The notes beneath the pieces are model-generated. The model was given only the letters and a program-made list of their open reading frames with translations. It was not told the DNA's origin and searched no databases. Below, piece by piece: positions 1 to 8,492 of a DNA stretch of 64,000 nt (position 1 is its first letter; every line of letters begins with the position of its first letter). Both the position numbers and the translations under genes were made by a program. The stretch is from contig JAMWFC010000049.1 in assembly GCA_027475525.1 (NCBI GenBank), positions 3,580,947 to 3,644,946 on the forward strand, read 5' to 3'. Source of the DNA: Macrolepiota albuminosa (taxonomy: Eukaryota > Basidiomycota > Agaricomycetes > Agaricales > Agaricaceae).

Positions 1-173
1 AGTGCGCTGAGGGGCTGATACTGGTGATTGAGATGAATGGATAAGTCTTGCCATAGAGCGCCCGCGCTAGGGCTGCTCTGTACCCAAGGCTGGTCGCTAG
101 AGCCTTTAGTGTGTCAAGTGTTGGTCGGCCTATAATGTCCCTTGATGCGCTCAGTCCGAGTAGAAGCCTATCA
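1..173 (-). repeat. 3' LTR of A1 (partial)
   Basis: It matches 12036-12208 base for base and ends in TATCA on the plus strand, which is TGATAGGC on the element's sense strand. The rest of the LTR lies left of the window. Confidence 0.93.
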
Positions 174-209
174 TCTCCCCCCAACTGAAAAATTGACTGT
201 CCTCAGTCA
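174..209 (-). promoter_or_regulatory. Polypurine tract of A1 with adjacent hairpin
   Basis: On the minus strand GTTGGGGGGAGA (185-174) sits directly 5' of the 3' LTR, as expected for the primer of plus-strand DNA synthesis. Just upstream is a perfect inverted repeat TGACTG-N4-CAGTCA (194-209). Both recur in A2, A3 and the decayed LTR at 36021. Confidence 0.85.
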
Positions 210-319
210 AACGCCGTCGTTAATTTGACTGCGCTACGGTCCGTATAATGCCGCCGGCGCCTTATAAAAGTCGTTTTCCGTACTTCACCTTCCCGTGTTT
301 TCCTTCCCATCTTCCCAGT

Positions 320-2843
320 ATGTCCACTTCTTTCGACGCCTCTGCTCTCCGCAATTTCCTGGCTAAGGCCTCCTATTTATTTGATCGCGCTAAGTCTGTC
401 GGTCCCGCCGATGCGCCACAAACCGTCCCTGGTATTATGCAACTCTATCGGCGCTGGCTCGTGGTCCGCGGCTCCGACAGTTCCTGGGAGCGGGGTGACG
501 AGGTTCGCGAGTGGTGCGTGGCCCGGTACCGTGAGTATGAGGGTGCCGATTGGTTGCGCCCTTTCGCGGACCTTTTCGTAAGTTTTCTAAGTTTGATTTT
601 GGCGTTGTGGCGCTAAGGTTCAGCGCCCATACTAGGCTCCTTCCTTATCTGACGAGATCGACGCGTTGCTGGCTAGCACCGAGGTTAGCGAAGTAAGTCC
701 TTCCTTCTCCTCCCCCCCTTTTTCCACTGTTAATCCTTGAGTAGTCGGTTGCTACGTCTCCCACCGTCGCCAGTCTTCCTACTGCCCCCTCGGCCTCTAC
801 TGTCCCTTCTGTTCCTACCGCCCCTCCTTCTTCGACTTCTGTTCCGCCTCCTTCTGTTCTTGGCAGCCCTTTTCGTGGCGCTGCTTCTTCCACTCGCCCT
901 GCCCCAAGCGCTGCTTCTCCCGTCCGTACTGCCCCTCCCCATTCGGCCATCAAACGTATTGCCGTTTCTCGTAGCGAGCCACGACCCGGCCCGACGCGCC
1001 CAACTTCTCACGGTCCTCCGCGTAATTTCGCCATTGTTATTGAACGAGCGCCTCCTGCTCGTGCTAGTTCTCCTCCCAAACGTACCGTGCGTTCTTTTCC
1101 TATCTTCCTTACTCCATTTTTTTGACTTCTCCCCCTTCCAGATCAATCTCCCTGCTCGTGTTCCCCCTTTGTATGTCGTAAGTGCTTTGCTTGTTGTCGC
1201 TTGACTTTAGCGCCTAAATGTTAATGTCGATAGGCGCCTAACCAGACCATGTTCACCGACGCGGAGCTTCGCGACCTTTTGCGCCTTCGCCGTGATACTA
1301 CCGTCATTGATACCGGCGTTCCGGCTGGTGTCCAAGTGCTGGGCGGCAAGAAGAAGGTTACCGTTGCGCCCTTGGAGCGTCGCGCGTTTAGGGCAAAGAT
1401 TGGCGCGGTAAGCACTGTTTTGCCCCTTTGGAGGTTCATGCCGTCGCTGACTTCTTTCTTAGTGTGACAAGTGTTGGTCTGAGAACGACCCTGAGGGCTG
1501 CTGGTTTCCTACCGCGTCTCTGCCTTGCTATCGGTGCGATGCGTTGAAACGAGGCTGCGCTTTCAACGGGATTCGTACTCGTGAACGTGGTAGGGACGCC
1601 ATTATGCAAAGGAACTATGAGCGCGCAGTGTTGGTTCGTAACGCCCGGGACTTCGTGCTGCAGCAACGTGATTTGGCGGCTACTCACCAACCCACGGTAA
1701 TCAGCGCAGCCAGCCTGGCGCTGCCGACTACTCAGGATGGTACTACCGTGGCGGCACCTTTTGCTCGCTCTCCTCGTCGTCCCGTCCTTTCGAAGCGTAA
1801 GCCTGTTGTCGCGTCGCCTGGCAAGAGCCCTGGTAAGCGCCGCGAGCTAGCGCCCGCTACGCCTGTGGTTTTGTCTTCGACCGAGTCTTCTACGGATGAG
1901 GGGGAAGGTACTGAGAGGGATGCCGAGGGAGAGGATGATGATGAAGCTGAGCCCGTTGTTGATGCCGATGCGCTGTTGGCGGTACGCGCTCTCCTGCTTC
2001 GCCTTACTCCCCCTATCGCCGCTAACCCTCGTCAGAGTGACCCCAGTGGTAACCAGTACGCATTTCCCTAACTCCTCTTCTCTCCGCGTGCTAACTTCTT
2101 GACTGATAGGTCCCCCACTCCGGTTCCCGTCGTCGTGGCTATCCCTGCTGCCGAAGATGTCGTTATGTCTGACGCTGGCGCTACCCCTGCCCCCGAGTCG
2201 GTTGCGGCTAGCGACACTCCGGTGGCTCTCCCTATTACTCCGTCCCTTACTCCTCCCCACAGCTCCTCTTCTTTTCCTAGTAGTCGCGAGACTTCTGCGG
2301 CGCCGGAATCCGAAGGAACCCTGGTGCCGGAAGGTGAGCGTCGTCGCCGCTGGAGATACTTGCCTCCCTACGGCATCCATCTTTCTTCCGCCCGAGCTAT
2401 GTCCCCCGGCGACGAGCGCCATGAGTGGACACCCCGTGCGCCTGTAACTGTCCGGGTACGTCCGTTTTTGTTTGTTCCCCCATTTCTCCCCTTTTCTAAC
2501 CTTCCATAAGTTCGATCCCTTTTGGACTCCCCCTCCTGCCATGCGAGTTTCTGGTGACGCCTTCCCTTGGCTCGGGGACGAGTTCTCCTATCCTGTTACC
2601 CCTCTCCGCCCTTCTGCCGACCTTCGCCAGCAACTCCGCCATATCGAGGATGCGACCGAAGCCGTTGGTCGCGAACTTGCCAACCTGCGTCCTCGTGTTT
2701 CCACCTTAGCTCGTCGCGAGCGCCTCCTTCTCGAGCTTCATGACGATATTACAGCTGCGCTTGAGTGGCAAGCGAGTAACTCGATCCAGGACGGGGACTT
2801 GCTTCCTTTGGGCGATCCCGCCCTTCCCGAGTATGATCCGTAG
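320..2843 (+). CDS. Antisense accessory gene 1 of A1: Zn2Cys6-like cluster protein (spliced)
   Basis: The gene lies opposite to gag-pol, between PPT and pol. A TATA box (TATAAAA, 263-269) precedes ATG 320. Exons by eye: 320-577, 636-692, 745-1086, 1142-1177, 1246-1407, 1463-2055, 2110-2455, 2511-2843. All introns are GT-AG, 52-68 nt, and frames join without a stop to give about 708 aa. A further in-frame 54-nt stretch (1982-2035) also looks like an intron and may be optional. Order: helical N-terminal region, Ser/Pro-rich linker, a cluster starting CDKCWSENDPEGCWFP with spacing C-X2-C-X8-C-X8-C-X2-C-X6-C (exon 6), basic then acidic linker, and a C-terminal helical region with an L/R/E-rich likely coiled coil. 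The spacing resembles fungal Zn2Cys6 DNA-binding domains but has X8 where X6 is usual. Poly(A) signal AATAAA at 2919. Function is inferred, possibly transcriptional control. Confidence 0.75.
609..627. repeat. 19-bp inverted repeat (family A palindrome) in intron 1 of gene 1
   Basis: GGCGCTA-AGGTT-CAGCGCC: 7-bp arms with one mismatch and a 5-bp spacer. The same site is at 41491-41509 (A3) and 21879-21897 (A2). Confidence 0.8.
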
Positions 2844-3365
2844 TTGCCGACCCTTAGCGCTTTTAAACTTTTATGGACTTAGTCTTTTTGATACGAACTT
2901 TGTAGTATGTGATCCTATAATAAACGCTTCCCTTGGCTTCAAATCGTCAGTTTGTAAGTAATCAAAAGAAAATAAGTAAAAAGGGGAAACGCTCAGTAGA
3001 TCATCATGGCGCAAAAACCCCTGTTGCCGGCGCGGCCCAATAGCCATTACCGCGCCAGCCTAAGTAGAAAATAGGAACTGTCTGTAAATAAATAAGCGGA
3101 TCCATGTAAGAAGTAACGCGTATAAAGAAATAGAAAACCAGTGATCGCTTTGTGGCTATTCGGTGATGGTGAGCATAAGCGCTAGGTCTAGAATGGCGAT
3201 TTCCTTTCTGCGCGATCCAACCATGAGTCAAGCGCCTCTCATTGGCTAGTATCTTCGTCAGGGTCCTCGTTCTTTGTGAAACGTCCTCCCACGCTGTCGC
3301 CGTTCTAACTCTAGCCGTGTCCTATAAATTGCATATGCATCAACTGGATCTCATCAGTCTTCGCG
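2844..3365 (+). promoter_or_regulatory. Intergenic region between antisense genes 1 and 2, with promoter of gene 2
   Basis: No ORF is supported here. The 3' flank of gene 1 has AATAAA at 2919-2924. The gene 2 promoter carries an inverted CCAAT box (ATTGGCTAG, 3241-3249) and a TATA box (TATAAAT, 3323-3329) 43 nt before the ATG. The diverged A2 copy keeps both blocks (19189-19197, 19108-19114) and the leader up to the ATG while surrounding bases differ, so the blocks look functional. Confidence 0.65.
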
Positions 3366-3879
3366 ATGACCAGCCCGACCGGCCTGGTGTGGACTCCCCG
3401 CTGTGATCGTGCTCACGTCATGATGGACCCTCCCACTTTCCTAGAGCGTGTCACCTCTTTCCTTCACCACTATCCTACTGGCAGCGTGCCAGAACTGGAC
3501 GATGGCGTCCTCGAATTAAGTCGTCGCTGCCAGTTGCTGCGTGCGGCCTGTGAGATCTGGTCGGATAGCAAACCTCTGATGCAGTTCGGTATGGAGAAGG
3601 CCTGGAGTCGCATTTTTCAGGTGCGCTCCTGCCTTTTTTCGCCCTCTTCTTTGCTGACAGTCGCTAATTAAAGCAAATTCCTCCCACCTCCACGCGAGAG
3701 CGTCTTGAGCTGCTGCTGGAAGAAAGCCACTATCTGGTCCGTCTGTCCTTACCCCGTTACTCCTTTCTTTTCCTGTCTAACCGCGCCTTCTTCACCAGTC
3801 TCCTCGTTCTTCTACCGGTGGTCGCCTCTTTCGTGGCCCCTCTGACGGGGCGCGTCTCCTCCTGTTGCCCGCTCCTTGA
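3366..3879 (+). CDS. Antisense accessory gene 2 of A1 (spliced, unknown function)
   Basis: Exons by eye are 3366-3620, 3674-3736 and 3799-3879, giving 132 aa; all introns are phase 0. Exon 1 encodes a helical segment containing PPTFLERVTSFLHHYP and LLRAACEIW. Exon 2 encodes a short leucine-rich helix (LELLLEESHYL). Exon 3 is Ser/Gly/Arg-rich (RLFRGP). The diverged A2 homologue has the same exon 1 and 2 lengths (255 and 63 nt), which supports the model strongly. I do not recognise the family. No signal peptide, membrane segment or catalytic motif is visible. The layout resembles genes 1 and 3, suggesting tandem duplication. Confidence 0.7.
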
Positions 3880-4120
3880 TTTGCTTCCGCCTCCCATGTC
3901 GTTTATGTAAGGTGATCTTCTCTTCTCCGTAGCGCCACAGAACTGACAGATTTTAGATTCTTGATTTCCAATGTCGTCGTATATTAATTGCATCGTTGTT
4001 GTCGCCCCCTCCCCTCGTGATTGTTTCGCCCATGTAAAAGTTCCTAAGTCGCTGCGACCCTGCAAGTAGCTAGAGATATTTTATGGGCTCTGCCGCCCTT
4101 AAGTTCGTTAGTATTTTATC
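3880..4120 (+). other. Intergenic region between antisense genes 2 and 3
   Basis: No gene is seen. Short blocks (CGACCCTGCA at about 4055 and CTTAAGTTC at about 4099) are shared with the diverged A2 copy upstream of gene 3, so this is probably the 3' end of gene 2 and the promoter of gene 3. Confidence 0.45.
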
Positions 4121-4839
4121 ATGCAAGCACCCTCCATACTTCTCCCAGATCCGGAACTTCCTTACCGCCCCGCGATCTTGGATCGTATTGAACATTTCCT
4201 GGCTATTATGCCTACGGGGGGCTTCCCTCATGAAAACGGAAATACCATGACCCTGGTGCGCCGATATCGCATCCTGTTGGACGTCTCCACCGAATGGATG
4301 ATAGACCAGGATGAGTCTCTGGTCACGGTTCGCCTCCTGTTAGCGCGTATCTTGTTTGTTGCTCATGTGTTCGCAGTCGACTATTACGCCTAGCGCAGCA
4401 AGTTTGGCGAGCCTTCTTCGGGAGACTGGTAGTTTGGTTAGTCAATAGCTCTTTCCTTCTGACCTTGGGTTGCTAATTCCATGCCGTTGCCAAGAGCCTC
4501 TCGTGGCTTCCCCTTCCGCTCCTGGTTGAGTCCCGCGCCCGTAGGGCAGTTCTCGACCGCGTGATCTTTCCTTTCCCGCCTTCGCTTCAGCCTTCCTTCG
4601 AGGAGTGGGACCTTTCCCCCGAACTCGCTGCCCCTCCTCCAGGCGCTCCTCCTGCGCCAACTCCTAGCGCTCCAGTTCCTTCATCCTGCGTTCCTCCCGC
4701 CGTATCTCACAACGCGCCGCCTTCGAACACTCCGGTGCCTTCACCAGGCGCCCCTCTTCCTCCTCCAGGCGGTCCTCCCTCCTTTAGGCGGCCCAGGGAG
4801 CGAGTCCGAGGTTCTCGTCGCCGGTCTTCTTCAGCGTAG
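4121..4839 (+). CDS. Antisense accessory gene 3 of A1 (spliced, proline-rich tail)
   Basis: Exons by eye are 4121-4327, 4377-4436 and 4495-4839 (phase 0 introns of 49 and 58 nt), giving 203 aa. Exon 1 encodes a helical region with PAILDRIEHFLAIMPTGG and LVRRYRILLDVSTEW, similar in layout to gene 2. Exon 2 is a 20-residue Leu-rich helix. Exon 3 starts SLSWLPLPLLVESRARRAVL, then a Pro/Ala-rich tail ending in a basic RRP/RGSRRRSS segment. The A2 homologue has exons 1 and 2 of identical length (207 and 60 nt). A1 and A3 differ mainly at synonymous or conservative sites in exon 3. The family is unknown; the basic tail could bind nucleic acid (inference). It converges with pol. Confidence 0.68.
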
Positions 4840-4950
4840 CTCGTAACGTAGTAACCGTAGTTGATTTTGTGTTCTCGCCTGTACCATAGCTATTTATGTC
4901 ATCCAACATGCCTTCCGAAAGGGAGACATGACCTAAGTTTACTTAACGGG

Positions 4951-4969
4951 GGCGCTAACACCTAGCGCC
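4951..4969. repeat. 19-bp inverted repeat (family A palindrome) between pol and gene 3
   Basis: GGCGCTA-ACACC-TAGCGCC has perfect 7-bp arms. It lies in the gap between the convergent pol and gene 3 ends. The same position in A2 (17386-17404) keeps both arms while the spacer is GACCT. Confidence 0.85.
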
Positions 4970-4986
4970 TCGTCCTTCGCCTTCCT

Positions 4987-7900
4987 TTACTGTTCTTCGT
5001 CGTCGTCAACAGGGGTGTCGTCATCATCCACTAACTCCGTTTCTTCCAGTTCTCGTAGTTTAGCCGTGTCAATGTCCAGCGCTGACGAAGGTAAGGGAAT
5101 GTGTTCCCGCGCTAAGTAGGGGATGAGTCGAAACGCCGCTACTGGTCGATGCAAAACTGAGCCGTCCAACTCGCAGAGTACATAGGCGCCTCCCCTATTG
5201 CGGGAAACCACTATTAGGGGTCCCAGATACCGAGGTCGCATCTTTTTGTTATGGGTAACTTCGATCTTTGAGTTGCGCATTAGTACGAGGGCGCCAGAGG
5301 TGAAGTTGTAGTCTCTAATCGTGGCGCTGTGCTCGCTTTCAAATCGTAGCGCAGCTTGTCGTCTAGTTTGAAATACTACTTCGTGTAAGCGCTCGAGATC
5401 CTCCATGCGTCGCTGTAAGTCTATAGCGCGCCTAGCAATCATGTCGGTGGAAGATAGTATCGAATTCGGGGGTGGCTGTAAGTAAGTAGCTTCCACTATG
5501 TCGGCCGGGAGGAGTGGATGGGTGCCTGTCGCCGCGTAGTAGGGTGAACAACCCATCCTTTTTCGTACGGTAACCCTCTCTGACCAGAAGACCGAATAAG
5601 TCGCTTCGCTCCAGCGACTTTCGTCACCATCGACCGCCTTAAATAGCGCCTGTCGAACGTCGAAATGAGGCCTTTCTACGATTCCGTTGGCGCGCTTATT
5701 GTAACCAGAAACCCGTATGTGTTGAATGTTGTACTTCTTTGCTAGATAAGTGAGCGCCTTAACTATTGGCGCTCCATTGTCTGTGACGATCTCGTGAAGG
5801 GCTCCCCATCTGCAGATAACGTCCTCAAAGAGCCACTTAGCTATAGCGTCTGTATTTTCTCGTTGGAGCATACGGAACTCCGGCCAATGTACCAAGGAAC
5901 ACCTTCCTTGAATGATATACTTGTAGCGCCCTGACTTGGGCATGTGCATGGTGTCGATATATATTTTTCCAAATAGCGGCGCTGGGGTCGCTACTGTTGG
6001 GGGAATAAGAACCTGACGTGTCTGCTGGATTTGACAGAGATGACAAGTGCGAATATACCACGCAATATCGGCGCTAACTTGAGGCCACCAAAAGCGCTCC
6101 AAAAGGTTCGCTCTTGTTGCGTAGAGTCCACGGTGTCCCAAGTCATCGTGCATAGCGCGTAGAATTCTAATTCGATTGTCCGGTTTAATTACTAGCTTGT
6201 GGGCGCCATCTCTATTTCGTCGCCAAAGTCGGTTTTCCACTATAAAGAAGGTCGTCGCGTATCGAATGAAGGTGGCGTATTCCGTATCCGAAAGGTCTGA
6301 TGGTCGTCGCAAATCCTGTAGCCACTTCCTAACCTGGTCCACCCGCTGATCTTCTGACTTAGCTTTGGCGCTTCGAGGTACCGCCGAATATGGTAAGTTA
6401 TGACAGGCAGCTGAATGATATGCACGAAACCATGCAATCGATCAATCCAGTCGTCAAATACATCATTGTCGCTATCGTCTAGCGCTTCATCTTCCGGTTG
6501 TCTGGGTCGCCTAGATAATCCGTCCGGCCCGTGGAATGCACTTTTGACGTGTACTAACTCGAAGTGAAACATTAATATCGCTACTACCCAGCGGTTCATA
6601 CTGGCCGACGGTTGAATATCAGGGTTCTGAAGCATTCCTTTGATGTATCGTGCGTCGACCTCGACAATGAGATTTCGTACCCCAATGAGGTACATGCGCA
6701 GCGCCTGAAACAATCGAAACAAGCCATATAACTCTAGCTTGGGCTGACTGTAGCGCGATTCTCGGTCGTTAAGGGTAATCGATCCGAAACGATTGTAGCG
6801 CCTGATTTTCCGGTTCGCGCTATCACACTGGCATAAGAAGAAGCCAACGGCGATATATGATGTGTCAACAGCAAGTATAACGGGATCGGCGGTAGTATAG
6901 TCAATGGGTACCAATGGTTTCGCTTCCTGTAGCGCCTTTACTAAGTCCTTCTGGGCATTGATTTGATCGGGTCCGAATTCGAAGGGGACCCCTGAACGGG
7001 TTAGGCGATTAAGGGCGTTTGCGCGATGAGAAAAATGGTGTATGAACATGCGCAGCACCCCTACAGTGCCCAAGAACGCGCGAACTTCCGAGAGGTTATG
7101 ACAGACCCCCCATTTCTCCAACAGCGCTAATCGGCTCTTTTCTGGAATCCTGCCTTCTGGCGTGCAGATGTGCCCCAAAATTTTAAACTGCGGTGCGCAA
7201 AGAACGAGCTTGTGCCCTGAAAACGTCCCGCCACAATACTTCATGCGCTGAAGTACTCGGTTAACCAATTGAAAGAATTCCCATAGCGCCATGCGAATAT
7301 TAGGGTTATCCGGGTGAACTTCGGGCTTGCCATCCACCAATCGCCAATCCTTTGGGCCTTTAACTCCTACGTCGTCTATGAAACTGAGCACATGGTGGGG
7401 TATTTCGGGCTGTAGGATAAACGTAATATCGTCGTGAAATATCGGTACCGAGTTTGTCCATCCCATAGGAAGTGTGACTAGTCGTAGCGCCCCAAATGGT
7501 GTTTGAAAGGTCGTCAAGTCGCGAGAGGAAGGATGGATTAAGCGCTCGTCATAGCCTACGTACAAATCCAGGGTAGCGCCACATATTCGTCCCGCGAAAG
7601 ATTCAGCGACGTGATCGGGAAATGGCGGTACCCCTGAATGACGAATGGTGACTTTGTTTAGCGGTTCTAGGCTGTGAACTATACGTAGCTTCCCGTTTTT
7701 CTTTAGTACGCAGAACCACCTCGAGCGGTAGGCCGAATTAGAAGGCTCGTATACACCTGCCGCTATCTTGGAGCGAATAATTTGGCAGACTTCAGCTTCG
7801 ATGCCCGGGGGTATGGGTCGGTTATGTTCAGTCCAGGGTACGTGCGGTATGGTTGGGATGACCACTGGTGGAAAGAAGTCAGTTCTAAGTTTACCGCGTT

Positions 7901-8492
7901 CTGAGTCCTCCCATGCAAAAGCCTCATTCTGTTTTTGCATGATGTCGACTAGTACGTTCATCTCCTCCGTCGAGAGGAAGCCGGTATCGTGGGCGCTAAG
8001 AAATAGCGCCTTTCGTTCTTCTGTAAATCGTCCTGTAGGCTTAAAGGGTGGCGGGTTCGGATTAAGCTCGGGAAGGGTCGCTAACGGGTCTCCAATGATC
8101 TTTCTTTTGATGCGAAATTCTTCGGGTACACCGCTCGCTACCGGTTTCGTTTTAAGCGCTACGGGCTTGTATTTCTTTTTAACCTGAACCCCTTTGCGCT
8201 TAGGGGTACTGTTGTTAGCAAACGTATTATAAATGGGACTCTGGTTTCTAGCGAAACCGGATATCAAAGGTTCTTTAGAGTCGGGAGTAGAAACGAAATA
8301 AGTGTCTGTTGAAAGGTTTTCAGTAATATCTGACGCAGTGAGGTATAAGTAGGATAACGCTTCACTAGTAAGCGACGAAGAAGAATTCAAGATTTCATGG
8401 GCTAAAGGGGTATATGATATAAAGTTTACTTGCCCAGTCCGATGGTTATAGTCCAAGATAAGCGCTTCATCTCCATGATCCCCATCACTCAT
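4987..8492 (-). pseudogene. pol: pol of A1: RT-RNase H-integrase, broken by a 175-bp deletion
   Basis: ATG 8492 overlaps the gag stop as ATGA. Relative to A3, 175 bp corresponding to 47286-47460 are missing at 6404/6405, shifting the frame between RNase H and integrase. The N-terminal part carries reverse transcriptase with the catalytic FIDD motif (around 7371-7382) and RNase H ending near HGPDGLSRRP. The C-terminal part (from 6342) carries the integrase zinc finger (H-X4-H ... CHLC), a D,D-E core (YID, TDNGAP, GIVERPH), a GPF-like module (RYLGPLIVV) and an acidic tail. No chromodomain is seen. A1 cannot make an intact Pol. The missing segment lacks GT-AG ends, so it is not an intron. Confidence 0.88.
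7992..8010. repeat. 19-bp inverted repeat (family A palindrome) within pol
   Basis: GGCGCTA-AGAAA-TAGCGCC with perfect arms inside the RT-proximal coding region. It is also at 49048-49066 (A3); in A2 (14169-14187) the arms persist with spacer TTTTT. Confidence 0.85.

Noticed and set aside
6404..6405. The missing 175 bp in A1 pol as a spliced-out intron
   Set aside because: The segment in A3 has no GT-AG ends on the coding strand, its frame is open, and its length is not a multiple of three.
7768..8187. Open frames antisense to RT, gag and gene 1 (for example 7768-8187 plus, 10632-11012 plus, 730-1146 minus)
   Set aside because: They are shadows of well-supported coding frames, without promoter or domain support.
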